64,000 nt of DNA from Druceiella hillmani (GCA_039881145.1 JAYKKI010000139.1:620001-684000), one strand, 5' to 3'; counted from the stretch's first letter, positions 45,405 through 58,450 are shown. Notes: generated by a model from the sequence alone, not told the origin. Numbers and translations: made by a program.

Positions 45405-46624
45405 CTCTTTTTATTATACTTCGATTAGTATGTATATCGGGAAAACTTATTGCTGCAGGAGCCATTTCTTGCAGTCAATCAAAATTGCACGTATTTACAA
45501 TGGTAAAAAGTTTCCAAAGAATAATAAAAAATAATTAATTTTTGAGAGAAGTAAAATCAAAATCCAGTTGATTTTGATATGTCGCGTTCGGAGCTTTTAT
45601 TGTAATACAGTACTGAGTTTCGTAAGGTTTTTGTTCTTGAGTATTTCACGAAACGATGAAATCATAGTTTATTCCATCTGTCTAGAGCGCACACGAGCAT
45701 CCTGCAATCCTCATCTGTTTATCCCACATTACTGTGAGAGGCGTCAAATCTTTATATATTTTTCTGCTCCACTGACCGCTTTATGCGGTTATGGAATCGT
45801 TTGATTGTTCAGTATTGATAATTAGACAGTTTTTTTGTTTAATTGGAATTGATATATATTTTTCCTGTTACAATAAAGTCAGAAATTAATAATAGTTTTG
45901 GTTATATTTTATTTAAAACTATGTTACTTCAGGTGCTTCCATGCGTTTAAATCTTTGGGGACAATCTCTAAAGTAGTCATGGATTTTTTAACAAACAAAT
46001 AAATATATTATCAAAACATTACGTCGATAAACAATAACGGTTTGAGTGAAAAGTCGAATAATGAAATGTGTATTTTAGATTTAAACTTTTAATCATAAGA
46101 AACGAAGTTAGATGGGCCGTCGACATGGCCGCGTGTATTGAGCGTGAAAATCTGTGATAAAATGTGAATAGTTTGTGTTGTTTAGTTTCCTTCATGCGTA
46201 TTAAGTAATTTTTTCTGCAAATTATTAATATCTCAAAATGAATAAACGGTAAAAGAAAATTTTCTTTTATATTTTTGAAGTTCACTTTTAAGTTGGGTTG
46301 AGTTTACTTTTGATTGGGTTGGGCTAGATTGGGTTTGGCTTGGATTGAAATTGCAATTGACTGTAATGACCAGTTATAGAATCGAGCGGTGGAAATTATT
46401 TTCCAATTATACTAATGTTTGAGAGGATTGTGTACGATAATGGAATCTACAAAAAAGTCCCAAAATTTGTATAATTAGTTACTAGCGATTGTATTTTATA
46501 AGAGTTTATACGTTATAAGATTGAACAATGGTCCTTTGGTCGACTGAAGTTAGTTCTAAATAATAAATAGAATAAGGGTAAAAAAACGTAAAAGACGCGC
46601 TACTCTCTACAAGAAATTTTAATA
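45405..46624. other. No gene recognised
   Basis: The 78-codon plus frame at 45568-45804 covers a GC-richer patch but shows no motif. At about 46290-46350, 'TTGGGTTGAGTTTACTTTTG' is repeated irregularly as GGGTTGGGC, TTGGGTTTGG and TTGGATTG. Confidence 0.4.
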
Positions 46625-46694
46625 AAAATAAGCTTAAGAATAAATAAAAGGTTAAATGTCTTTTTTCCATTTCATTTATTCTTAAGCTTATTTT
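46625..46694. repeat. Perfect inverted repeat, 21-bp arms, 28-bp spacer
   Basis: The arm starting 'AAAATAAGCTTAAGAATAAA' (46625-46645) is exactly complementary to 46674-46694. Confidence 0.92.
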
Positions 46695-48844
46695 AATATA
46701 AGTGCAATATAAATTAAAAAGTCTTAAATTGTCCTACGAATAACTGGATATTACATTTTTACCTATAATTCGATTGTACCTCCAACATTTATAATAATAA
46801 ATTGCATTGAGCAAACATAGATATAATTAAGAGTAAGTAAATTTTGTCCCACAAACGATAAAGTTAGGGGGAAGACTTAATAAAATCCCTTCCCACGTGT
46901 AATCTTGTGATTAATTAAACTTTAATTAGTTTTACATAGGTAGCTCTTTTTACCATCTAAAGGGTCAACATTAGTGATTCATCAAAACATTGGGGGATGC
47001 TTTTCAATTTAAGTAGGAAGTACTGCCATTACGAGCACAAATTTGTTAAGCCCTATTTATAACTCGCTACGTTTAGGACTAAAGTACCGACATAAAACCA
47101 TGTTTTACAACAATGGTGGCTATTGGCCGCTGTCTTGTGTTGCGATTTAGTCCTATAAGCAGTATTCGAAAATTTATGTGTCAAATTCCGCAAAACGATT
47201 TTTTCATAAATTTATTCATCAACAGATGGACAATGGATGATATTTAATAGATTTCACTGAAATAATGTTGGCTATCTATAATTTTTTTATTTATTTTTTA
47301 TATTTCTATTTATTTGCGTCAATGATTCCAATTACAACACGATGTACGTATTGGCTTACATTAGGGTGGCAATTGCCCATGATTTGACGATACATCCACT
47401 CTACTAGCCATTAGGCGTGTTCTGAAGCGGCAAATCCCTAAAAGTTAATCTCCTTCGTTTCAGTATGCGTGCGTCTTTGCCAATTTGTAAACAAATCAAA
47501 ATGAATTGTTTCTTTTTTAATTAATGTGAATATATCCTGCAAAAATAAACACAAAACTTTATACACACATGTATACATAAATCCACGCTCATACGTAGAT
47601 TCAACGCATACATGGGTCCACACTAAAATGTATTAATTTGCATATTAGGTATTACACCGTAAAACACAGTTTTCACGTCCATACATCTTCACTCACATAT
47701 ACGGAAACATACAAACACACAAACCAACTGGTTCATACAATCAATTGGTTACATTCATTGTGTGTATTCGACGTGTTTAAATTCATTCAATGATCAGAAA
47801 CTCGGTCCCAATGCTACTACCATACAGCAACCAGCTCATAACTGTCCTTTTACAAATATCGAGAATTGTATCATGTATTCCCGGTATGTTTTTTGGTTAG
47901 TTAATTGAATTGCGTAGTATGTACAGTGTCTCTGTCTGTTTAGTATTAGTTGCATGTATTAGGGAACTGTAAGCACACTTATATCTACATTAATATTTTT
48001 TAGTATCCCAGTTTTTTTTTCATCTCTTCGAAAGACAAAAACCAATAGACAGGCGTAAAAACAAACAGAGATTAACACAGAAAAGCCTTTAATATGTTGA
48101 TAGCTTAAAGAATTCCGATAATTATTATTCTGTGATGCACTAAACATGAATGAATAAAGGTATCTCCAATAAAATTATAAACTATGAAAGTCTGTTTATT
48201 TATTAGTTTGTCATTTCTTACCAAATAACTACGCAGTTAGCAACGAATTACCACCTTATTTACCTTACACCGTGTTTATCGCAAAGCGTGTTCAGCACAG
48301 ATGCGGTTCGCGTAGGGAAGTAAATATAAAGGCTGCTTGCTTTTGTCCGTGGCTTCGTTTCAAACAATTTTCATAAAATAAAATGCATTTCATATTTACC
48401 TCAATGAGATAAGTTATTTTTTAAGCGCTGTATTATATAGATTTATTAAATAGTTGAGCCATTAAAAATACAAAAAATAATACGTTGTTTTAGGACATGG
48501 AAGTATGAAACAAATGGATATATTTTTATAATATTAGGAAAAAAAATGAAGACGTAATGAGAGGAACATAGTAAAATAGAAAAAAACTGGTAAAGTACGA
48601 AACATGGGTTCTAAGATTCCTTTCCTAGTTTGCACAGAATTTTGTTTATTTCCCACAAGTCGTCAAAAATATAGGTTTTCTGGTGCAATAAATATACGAT
48701 AACATTAATATACATAATATAATTAAGTATGGCATGCATATTATTGTTAATATTCCAAAACTTTTATACATAGAATCATCATTACTGTTGTGATACAACT
48801 TTTGTTTAGGCTTTTAAAATTATTGTTTTTTTTCAAAACTTTTG
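46695..48844. other. No gene recognised
   Basis: A TATA-like 'AAATATAAAGG' at 48325-48335 in a GC-richer context (48280-48350) could be a core promoter but no transcript is visible. Minus frames at 47438-47623 and 47959-48147 are unsupported. Confidence 0.35.
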
Positions 48845-48925
48845 TTTCAATAGTTTCGAAAATATCAGGGGTAGGACATTTTTTACATATTTCTTAGTAT
48901 ATATCTGAAGATATACTTCGTAAAG
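48845..48925 (+). repeat. Dispersed repeat C, single copy
   Basis: 'TTTCAATAGTTTCGAAAATA' then GGGGTAGGACATTTTTTAC and 'ATCTGAAGATATACTTCGTA'. The best relatives are the palindrome arm at 43.24 kb and the copy at 58.37 kb. Confidence 0.65.
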
Positions 48926-49477
48926 TTATAAAAAAGAAATATTATGAGACTCCTAAAATTAATCTTTTCATTCACACTTATAACTAAATTCCGCGCTATG
49001 CACGAAATTAGAAATGTTTTTCAAGTACATAACTTAATTCCCTGAAATTTTTACTCAGATATTTTCAAGTGTTAGCTATTGAGACACTTACAGGTTAATA
49101 CATTTTTTTTATTATATTGCTAAATTTGAAGTTTCCAAGTTAAACGATTTCTGGAAGAAATGGTTGGAATTTATCGACGCGTGAGTGAAATTATTCGTCC
49201 TTCTCAATTATTTCCATTCGAGGTACGGAGGCATAAAATAAAATGCGTCAAATATTTTTATTCAATACTATTAATTTGAAATACATTTTTATCAAAAATA
49301 ATACATACTTATTTCATTTTACATATCTGCAAATGAAACGTTTATTTACATTGAACTCTTAATAGTTTTGAAATAAAATTTAAGATAAATAAACACTTCA
49401 CAATTGTTTTTAATTCATTATGAAACTAACTGTTTAAATTCACACCTGGGTTATAAAAACTATAATTATTTAGTAAC
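48926..49477. other. AT-rich sequence, nothing recognised
   Basis: No coding, RNA or repeat signal. Confidence 0.5.
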
Positions 49478-49720
49478 TTAATTTTTTTTAATTAATTTTC
49501 CTTCGCCAGCTTTCTTGGCAACTGACAATTCCTGTAAGAATTTTCCAACATCTAGTCGGAAATACAAGCCTCCTAGTCATCGTAGGTTCCTCTTGTAATA
49601 CGGAAAAGAACCATTGCACTTTTGTTTCACTCGACAACGAAAGAGTTTCGTCGCGCGTATTCGGGTCAGAAGCTTTTCAAAGAGAAAAATGCTCTCTTGC
49701 TTTTGAATGCATCTATTTAT
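49478..49720 (-). pseudogene. Coding-like island on the minus strand, unrecognised
   Basis: Read on the minus strand, a frame opens after a TAA near 49720, runs about 46 codons (ending 'KCNGSFPYYKRNLR'), meets one TGA at about 49576, then continues in the same frame for 31 codons ('YFRLDVGKFLQELSVAKKAG') to TAA at 49478-49480. Composition is balanced and GC is higher than the surroundings. Alternatively the last part is a terminal exon preceded by the AG at 49573-49574. No family was recognised, so this may be a decayed element or host pseudogene. Confidence 0.3.
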
Positions 49721-50164
49721 TTACGTCATTAGTACTTTCTGTGACAAAACGAGTAGTGTAGTAGATGAATATTCTACTTTCAATTTCGAGAGATAATTTG
49801 TCCGTTGCCTTACTCAATTCATATTTTTCGAGGCCAGTCGAACACTTAAAGTTTCGTTAACCTAACATGAGTTTACTATTTTTATGATTTTATATTAAAG
49901 TTCGATGATACATTAATTAGCATGTTTAATGGAATTTAAAGTCGTATACAATACGGTTGCTTTTATTTTACAACTAAGCGATTAATCTCTAACTTGTGAT
50001 AATTAATAAAGGTCGATAACATACTCATATTGTGCTGAAGTTTGCAAAATATCAGTTGTAATAATTATTAATATTACTGCGATAGTTACATCTCACCCAC
50101 ACATTTGTTTTCCGCTATGTTTCTTTGGTGTGACAATAGGGTATGAAGAAACATATTTCAAAAG

Positions 50165-50440
50165 GGCATCCACGGTGCTTGGCTACGCTGAAATATGTGT
50201 TCTGTGAATACTGCGCAAATTGACCTACGCCAACACAGTTGACTTCAAATGGTCACATTCCCTTGTCTCCTTAAGTTTTCAGTCCAAACTTTATTTGGGA
50301 TTATGCGCGAGTTCCCTTCCAAGTATATGGCTAATCCAGTTCCATTTGCGGCATTTTATTTCATGTTCAAATTTCTTTGGATTGATCATGTCCTACTTCC
50401 GACTCATTTTCTGGTTGTGGAGAAAGTAAAATATTGAATG
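50165..50440 (-). pseudogene. LINE ORF2 C-terminal fragment
   Basis: On the minus strand 'KCRKWNWISHILGRELAHNP' (about 50365-50310) matches the 'RKWxWIGHxLRR' block that ends many insect endonuclease/reverse-transcriptase LINEs. After an in-frame TAA it is followed by a 'WTENLRRQGN' block and 'LCWRRSI' (about 50215), the expected 'GRPxxTWRRS' position. The two plus-strand frames over the same interval are antisense artefacts. It is a separate family or copy from the RTE-like relics on the plus strand. Confidence 0.6.
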
Positions 50441-51589
50441 ACAACTTTTTTTTATTAAAAAAATTGTTTTTAAATAATCTAGGCACTCGCCTAATTTATT
50501 ATATTACTTTAATATTATCTTTCTAGAAGCTAAACAGAAATTAGCAAGTCTGATTTCCCACCTTACAATATGTCCGAAGGCTAATATATTCGAATATGAA
50601 CGTTTTATGAAACATGATGTTCAATTAAATAGATTAAATTATATTTTATTAAAATGAAGTTAATTTGTTTTGACTCGCCATCAATATAAAACTGAATATC
50701 TTTTATTATTATTTCGTTTCATATAATTATTACAAGGAAAATGTATTTATTCAATGTTTTGCCAAAGGGTTCATGAGATAAACAATTATAAAAAAGTTCA
50801 ATCACCAAATGACAACACTATGATTGAATTACTCCAAAAACTTCTCGAACAATAAATTTTTCATTTACGTTATCAAAAAATCGCTCATATTTTTATTCTC
50901 TCTGTCATATATTTTGTGTGCTACTATTTACAATTTTTTGTGAGTATTAATTCTTTGCTTACTCCGTATAAAACACCGAACTACTACTAACTAGTCACAA
51001 ATTGTCGTAATTTTACATTTAGATCAATTTTTCTACGTTGTTTCACATAGATAATTTTTTCTACGGAAACGAAAATCTGCAATTGGGAAATATCATATTT
51101 ATGGAACCAGAATTATATATTTATTTTGCATAAGCTGCATTGTCCTATTTACTACTTTAATAATTTATACGCTTGATGCTCAACTTTTATAGATCTAGTT
51201 TACTTCCTTAAACTTATAAAAGCTCGTTGTCTAACCCTTTGTCCAACCCTGAACAAGGAATGTTTATTTTTTTCTGATTATTGTTCATAATAAATATGTT
51301 ATCTTCATAAAGTTTTTTCAATGTTGATGGGATCATACATATTTACCATGCCTCTTTCCAAAGTTTTGCATTGTTAGTTTAAAACAATTGGAATAATAAT
51401 TAAGTGCTACTTTCCGTTTTTCGGTGTATAATGCGTGAGGAATTAAATTTATTTCTACGATAATAATACGATTTTTTCCCAGAGGATAAGTGCTGACGGT
51501 TTTCAAATAATGTTTTATATTCATAAAGCTTTATTTCCTTTGCCACCTGTACAGTAGCAAAATCACTCAATCCATTAGGGTGATATGCT
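50441..51589. other. AT-rich sequence, nothing recognised
   Basis: The minus frame at 51333-51524 has no recognisable motif. Confidence 0.5.
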
Positions 51590-51992
51590 ATATGCTATCC
51601 GACAGCTGGAAGCGACGTAATGCAATCAGTGTTTGATCCTGCTTCATGGACGTCGAAAATTCTCTCAGACGAGCTACCGATTAATTACTTGGCTTATGTG
51701 CCTCTTTTTGTTGTTTTTAAGCGTAAAAATAACTGAGTTGCAAAACTTTGTATTTAGATGTGGTGCAATTATAATTGCAATTTTGTGGGAACAATTTTCC
51801 CAACAGAATGAATTTGCTTTCATTATTTTATATGGTTTAGTAAAAGGGGAAAAATGTTTTTCTTACTATTACCTACTTACAGAAATTGTACTATTTATTG
51901 AATTGGTTATTTGTAAAACGCGATTAAAAGGTTCAACAAGACATGACCCTAACGACTATTATGATAATACAATTGAACGATTAATAAATTAA
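51590..51992 (+). other. Long open frame of unknown status
   Basis: A 119-codon frame (51633-51992) is the longest open stretch in the window apart from the transposase relic and repeat-encoded frames. Its first ATG-initiated part starts well inside, at 'ATGTGCCTC', and is hydrophobic, as for a membrane segment; its end is polar (ending DYYDNTIERLIN). A different overlapping frame (about 51590-51730, including 'SVFDPASWTSKILSDELPIN') also looks protein-like. Two candidates in different frames weaken both. No homology recognised. Confidence 0.2.
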
Positions 51993-54152
51993 CACCGTGT
52001 AAACACAGAGCACACCGGTAAACACGAGTATATAATTTATTCTCTTTCTTTTTCTATTACGAAAATAAATTTTCTTTTCAAAAACTTTCAGATTGGAACG
52101 ATGATATTATAAACGTAAGGAGTAAAATAGAAAACTTTTATGTCAATGTTTCTTCTCTCTATAAATGTCCAATAGAAGAGTAATTTCACAAAAAAGTTTC
52201 TCGTTTAGGGAAAAAATAATATTTTTTCTACTGTCTTGTTGGCGTAACTAGCGAGCATTTCGCGACCTGTTCTTTCTTTATATGTTTTAACTTCACCCAT
52301 TTTTATTATTTCAGTACAAAATTTTGTATACATATTTAGAAAATTATATACTTTAAAAAGGTGTAATACAATAATATTATTTTCTTCAACTTATTGTTTA
52401 AGGTAAGAGACTAAGCTATGGCCTTTTTACGAATTTGTTTGCAATCAATATAAGGAAAATTTAGCGAAAAGTCTCTTACGAAAGTGAAATATGATTCACT
52501 TTTATGATCAAAAGTATTATCTTTAATTACGAAATAACAGTTTCTACAATATTTTTGTTATGGTCGAATTGATCGCGAGCTTTAAAGGTAATTATTATCT
52601 TGGCAGAAGCGTTCGTGTTTCTCTTTCGAATACTTACTCCTGTCGCCTTTGAATTTGCGCATGTATACATAGGGAGGACAAAGTGCTGTGAAAAAGATGA
52701 TAGCCTCTTTTTTTGAAACAATAAGGTAATGTTAATTTTCTTTAGACAATAACGGAATCATTACAGCACATAATTATGTAAATATTTATTTGTTATATTT
52801 CATCAAAACTGTATTGTTTTGACTATTACTGCCAGACAGGCAATTCGTTTTTAATATCGCCTTTGTACAATGAAATATAAAAAGTCATGTGATTTTAGTC
52901 CTGAATTCGCGGACAAATTTTCTTCTTAATCCTAAACAAAAATGACAAAAAAGGCAGTGACTATTTTTCAAAGCGCCGTGTCAAAGACGACTATAAAAAG
53001 TGAATCTTATGCTTTGCTGAATGGTTTGATAATGGTTGATTGTTCCCTGATTGAAAAAATCTGGTTTTGTGAAGTATTTCTTGTATTAATTATATAATTA
53101 TATATTAAAAATATTGAGTAACTTAGTATTTCTATTATACACATTTAACAATAAGAAAAATAGTTATCTTTTTATACAAATTAATTACTGCCTACAGCTT
53201 ACACAGATGAATTACCATGGTTTTTAAAATACGTTAATGTGAGAGAATGAAAAAAGTTAAGATGCAGAAAAATTGCATTTAATTTATTAAGCCCTGGACC
53301 GTCCTGGCTCTAAAACGCAGCAGAGGCTGTTTCGTCGCATCCAGTAAAATAAAGCATGACTCCGAAATTTGGTATTCGATTGTAATTCTTTTTGTACATA
53401 GAAAAGAAGAGTACTTATAAAAGGGTACTTTAAATGAGTGGGAGTTATTATTTTACAATAAAAGTGGTAAAATTATTCTCTGGCTATTAGTTAAGAGTGT
53501 AAAAATTAGGGAAAATATTAAATAGAAAATTTCCTCTTTCCTAGATAAAAAAGTCTTATATCAAAATTCTTTATTACCGTATAAAAACATAAACAATAAT
53601 TAGACTAAACACATATAAAAAACAAATTTATCCTAATAAAATTTATGTTGCTTTAAGTTTTTGGTGAGCTATCTCAGCATTGTCCACAAAATACAATTGA
53701 AAGAAAGAAACGAACGAGACCGCTGTAACCAAATGCAATACAGAAAGTAATGAAATTAATTTAATAAGGATTTTGAGGTTTTTATGCAATTAAAACGAAA
53801 AAGAAAATAATGCTATATAAAATTTGTAATACCCAAAAAATGTTTAAATGCAATAACTTAAAAAAGTGTGAAATTTTTGGCAAACATTTCAATAAATAAA
53901 TAAAAAATGCAGAGAATTATTGTCGCAAATGAGAAAAACGTTATGTTTTCCTCTTCTTAATAAATTTTTATTCAAAAACATGAAATTCAACATTATTACT
54001 AAAATTTTTCGTAACTAAATATGCGTTCTTAGAACTTTTTTATATATTTTGTCACTTTTAGAAAAAAGAACATTGTTTATTACGCTAAATTAGGTAAGTA
54101 CAAAATAAATATTAAAGCGATAGTAAATATAGACAAAATAATGTTTATAAAA

Positions 54153-54160
<8 letters not shown>
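51993..54160. other. AT-rich sequence, nothing recognised
   Basis: A minus frame (52527-52721) includes an internal donor-like AGGA|GTAAGTATT at about 52633. A GC-richer spot at 53284-53335 is unreadable. No gene supported. Confidence 0.45.
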
Positions 54161-54213
<53 letters not shown>

Positions 54214-54278
54214 TATATACGTATATATATATGTATATATATATATATATATATATACATACATACATATGTATATAA
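54161..54278. repeat. (TA)n microsatellite with GTATA/CATA variants
   Basis: About 115 bp preceded by a 12-base A run. Three overlapping minus open frames here encode only Tyr-Ile repeats. Confidence 0.97.
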
Positions 54279-56334
54279 AATATTTAAACACACTTAAGTT
54301 CATTCCATAATTTAAAAAAAATAACAACAATAAAAATATCTGTACACTGAAGACGACTGTGTTTTACTATTCGATTCGTTAATTTTGTCTTGTGTCCTGT
54401 GACATACACTTTTATAACGTTTATTTCATTTTAAACTAGTATGTAATATAAATAACACGATTTCTAAATTTATTGAATTTAAAGATATTTCATAATTCAA
54501 CTGAACGTTTAGTAAGATTTACTATTTTAAAGGGGAAAATTGTCACTAAACGACTTACACCTGTAAATAATCTAAAGGCAAATTTAATATAAATTATAAT
54601 AATAAGGGTTATTTGACAATTAATACACTTCTTGCGAGATTATTTCTCTCAAAGACAAAATTAATCATTGTTAAAACTTAGGATGATTAATTGTTTTGTA
54701 CTAGAAACTTACGGATGTATTCAAACCGTATTCTATTAAAATAAATCAACTAAATAGTTTTGCTTGTTACTTCTGAAGTTAACAAGTTTTTGATTATTAT
54801 TATGACTCTTAGAAAAAAATAAAAATAAAAATACTGTAAGACGAAAATTAGATGATCATTGTTTTAATTAACACACTATATAACCTATGATACTTTTTTA
54901 CATTCTCACCAGCTTCATTATCGGTAAAGCTAATAAATTTTGACACTTGAATTTTGCTCATTGTTTACGTGGCTAAGAAGTAAATTACTACGTGCTCGTT
55001 TTCTTCATCTGAATTTAAATATCTTATGCTATTTTTGCTTCAAATTTAATAATTAATAAAACCGGTCTCCTTATTTTTTATTTCTAGTCACAAAATTTGG
55101 CTACTTTTCCGAAAAGGACTGTCGTTGAACTTTGTTTTTCAATTTATTTTTGATTTCATCTTGGAAGTTCTTTAGGACTGAATGGTTAGTCATAGGGTGA
55201 TTAATAATTTTTGCATCCACACATTTTAAAATATAACAACTTATGCAGGAGATGTTGTTGTTACTACTGAACATCTCTTGCATCAGTTGGTGTTACAGTG
55301 CTCTTTCCAAGTTTAGTTTCAGTAATAAGTCAGAAAAGTATTTCATTTTGCCTTGGAAATAGTTATAAGTAAAGGTAATACGTTTTCGTAATCAAGTTTT
55401 ATAATAGTACGTCTGTCATGATTGTATGTACATATAATACTTTTGGTCTTTTACAGCCCTATATTGGTTTTGTACGATGTTTGTAACTTAAAATCTTAGG
55501 TCAGCACGCAAATTCTTCATGTGTTATTATAAAGACACCCTATATTTTGATGTAGTCTAATAGCATATTACTTTTATAATATTTGTATCTTAATTGAGCC
55601 CCGAAAGATAAGAACTCCAATACTTTCACTTTCATTGGTCTTTTCTTCTACAATAAAACGTCTCAAGTAGGACTAAATATCGCATTACAAGAGTTCCGTG
55701 CAGATTTCGATACTCTAAGCCTTTAAACTAACTTAGCATTCCTATTAAATATTTACAAATATTAATTTTGCACAATGTAAATATATTCTATCTTATTATG
55801 TACAACATATTTCACAGGAGTTAAAACACGGGGCATATTTTAAAAATTACAATGCATATTTCCTGTGATTTTCTAGTCAAGTTTGACCAACATTTTTTTG
55901 TATTCTTTTGTCTCATTATATTCGGAAATAAGGCGTTGGTACCGTATTTTTTTGCATTTTTTTAGAATATCTTTATAAATACGTAATATAAAATTATGAA
56001 GAAAGTATTTTTGTATTCCTTTTGATAAGCCTTTGTAAATAATATTCCACGTGACAAGACCTTCATTCATCTATTTATTTGTTATAAGCATATTTTATAA
56101 AAGTTGCCAGTTTAAATTATATGCAAAATATGTATTTATGTAAGATGTGTTACAGCTCCAACTTTTATATTTCCATGACGTATTTTTTCCGAGGATGTTA
56201 GCTTTGAAAACACAAAAATGTAAATGCAATACCTGCTGTGTCATTTGTAATTCGTGTGTCACAAAAACCATGGCATGAAGAATCATCCATACAGTTTTGT
56301 TATAACTTTTGTATGGGTTTCTAAAAACAATTTC
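54279..56334. other. AT-rich sequence, nothing recognised
   Basis: No coding, RNA or repeat signal. Minus open frames at 55101-55283 and 55873-56070 are compositional. Confidence 0.5.
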
Positions 56335-56420
56335 TTTTTTAATCTGGTTTGATTGGTTTGGAAAATAAGGAGAGGAGAACATATTTCCTTGTACATTTTT
56401 CATCATATCTTTGAAGGAAC
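56335..56420 (+). repeat. Dispersed repeat C, diverged copy
   Basis: 'GATTGGTTTGGAAAATAAGG', 'AGAACATATTTCC' and 'TCATATCTTTGAAGG' correspond to the core of the family seen at 43.24, 48.85 and 58.37 kb. The 130-codon minus frame across this position (56095-56487) is therefore probably not a gene. Confidence 0.5.
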
Positions 56421-56787
56421 AATAGTTGAAATTAAGAAAAAATATTTTTGAAGCCCTTATAACTAATATTTTTAAAGGACCCTCCACATAGAATTTAAAA
56501 CAAATGGAGTAATCAATTTCCTTTCTAAAATTTTCAATTGAGTATTTTTAAGTTTTAAATCTTTCCAACTTGACATGTTTTATTACTGCACCCAATTTTA
56601 AGTTTCTACTTCAAGAGAGTTCGGAGAAAAACGGCTGTGACCAACATGTGAACATACACGTGGGTAATCATAAAAGAGTTTTGTTTTTCTTGTAAGATAT
56701 GGAACTCTTAAAATTAAATATCCTATTAACATATCTGCGACATTTTATCGTAATGTTACCGAGATACGCCACAAGAAATCCCACAGA

Positions 56788-57095
56788 ATTGAAACCATTA
56801 CTCACATGTCTACCCGGACACGGTATAGCTTTTGGCTATGTTGATTAACATGACGTCACTTCCAATTGACACGAGAAAATGAATGTTCGCCCCATGCATG
56901 CTGCGATGCTTTCATTGGATACGGAAAAATATATTTGGCGAACTTTTTCTTGGCCAAGTAATCAAGATGTGAAAGAGTGTCAAGTCTGTTGTTCACCATC
57001 TTATAGTAAATATGAGCACTCCATAAATTAGTTTCGGCAGAAAAATTTTGTGTAAGATCAGTTACCAATTATTAAAATTTTCTCTTTGCATTTTT
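56788..57095 (+). repeat. Dispersed repeat A, copy 2
   Basis: Collinear with 13364-13716: 'GAAACCATTACTCACATGTC', 'ATGACGTCACTTCCAATTGA', 'CCCCATGCATGCTGCGATGC', 'TTTGGCGAACTTTTTCTTGG' and 'TAAGATCAGTTACCAATTAT'. The minus frame 56856-57068 within it is not kept in copy 1. Confidence 0.75.
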
Positions 57096-58008
57096 TTCCC
57101 CTTTTTGTCACTTTTAAACATTTCATATTTGCTTTTTTAATGAACCTAAAAATTAGTTATTTCTTGCGTATTTAAGGAAAAAATACCAGGAAAAACTGTT
57201 GTAATTTGGCATGTTGCTTTCAAGATTAGGCATGTTGCTTTCATTTTTAATGTAGTTAATCAAATCTCATTAGAATTAGTGCAACATTTTTTCTCTAAAA
57301 TAATTTTTGGTGCCATGTGCTCATGTAAAAATATTCTTATTATGACTCACAATGTTACTTGTTGATTTACTGAGGTCTGAATCGGTATTTGAAAAAGTTA
57401 ATTCAGAAAAATATAATTATTTACAAATGCGTTAAATATAGTAATAAACGTTTCTCTGTAAACATATAAGTACACGGTTGACTCTAAATATGAGTAGGAT
57501 AATATATCAAAGACCAAGGAAATAAAGGGGAATCTAATTACGAAATAACATTTCACTAAGTTGAAATAAACAAATTTTTGAAAATTATAATGGATAAATT
57601 AAAAATAGTTTCATAATAAAAGGTAATTTTCATAAAGTTGATATCATTTCAGGACTTTTTATTGTCTATGAGAAAGATGTGATAAAGACAAACTATTTTA
57701 AAAAGTAAACTTTTTTTGTCTGTGTAGGTAAATGTTAATGATAAATACATAATTTAAAAGCTATTTAATTTATAAAACGTTATTATATTTATTTTTTAAC
57801 AACACCTAATACATTTCATTTAATTAAATAGAACGCAAAGTAAGATAACTAGTTTTAAAATACAAACCTTTAGCACTTTCAAGAACTTTTATAAAATGAC
57901 TGTCGTAAAGGTCATTTTACATAGAACTTCCAAGAGAGAGTTACTCGTATTAGATTGATACGAAGTTAAGAATTAAAGAGTACAGTAACGTTTTTATCTA
58001 TTTTCTAG
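57096..58008. other. AT-rich sequence, nothing recognised
   Basis: 'GGCATGTTGCTTTCA' is duplicated at about 57208-57243. No gene or RNA recognised. Confidence 0.5.
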
Positions 58009-58154
58009 ATAGTAACATCTTAGAATCTTACATAAAACTTTGGAATGAAGAAGATCCTAATATTCAAAACGCAGCAATAAATAAATACGCTAAAAAAGTA
58101 AAAAATAATGCGAAATATTTCAATCTTTATGATGATAATTTTTTTCCAAATTAA
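58009..58154 (+). other. Candidate 3'-terminal coding exon, unrecognised
   Basis: A good acceptor ('TTTTTATCTATTTTCTAG', ending at 58008) is followed by 47 open codons to TAA at 58152-58154, with the first codon split after its first base. The peptide (including 'SYIKLWNEEDPNIQNAAINK' and ending NLYDDNFFPN) is acidic and Asn/Lys-rich with a Trp. The other two frames are full of stops. No upstream partner or poly(A) signal was found. Runs of this length are expected by chance a few times in 64 kb of such composition. Confidence 0.28.
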
Positions 58155-58369
58155 TATCAAACCTTTCATATTTGTCTTACAATAGCAACAATACGTTATT
58201 GAAAAAAAAATTTATGAAGATACTTAATATTATCTAATATCACTAAGGGTAATTAATACATTATGGTGAATATATCAAAAACTATGCCGTCTAGGATCAA
58301 CGTTGAAGCTTTCATACAACCGTTGCATAATTTCTTAAAATCCTCTATTTCCGTAACTTTAGGTTGAGT
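58155..58369. other. AT-rich sequence
   Basis: No feature seen. Confidence 0.5.
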
Positions 58370-58450
58370 AGTTCTGGAAATAATAGGGCGAACATATCTT
58401 TTGCATATTTTTCAGTATATTTCTGAAGATATAGATAAGCCACTTGAAAT
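58370..58450 (+). repeat. Dispersed repeat C, copy
   Basis: 'GGAAATAATAGGGCGAACAT' and 'TTTTCAGTATATTTCTGAAG' match the palindrome-arm and 48.85-kb copies. Confidence 0.6.

Noticed and set aside
48280..48360. Core promoter with TATA-like 'AAATATAAAGG'
   Set aside because: A TATA-like word is uninformative in this composition and no downstream exon could be identified.
50220..50437. Two overlapping plus-strand open frames
   Set aside because: They are antisense to a better-supported minus-strand LINE C-terminal fragment.
56095..56487. 130-codon minus-strand open frame, long for this composition
   Set aside because: Part of it overlaps dispersed repeat C, the composition is AT-driven, and no domain or start context is visible. 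Expected occasionally by chance.
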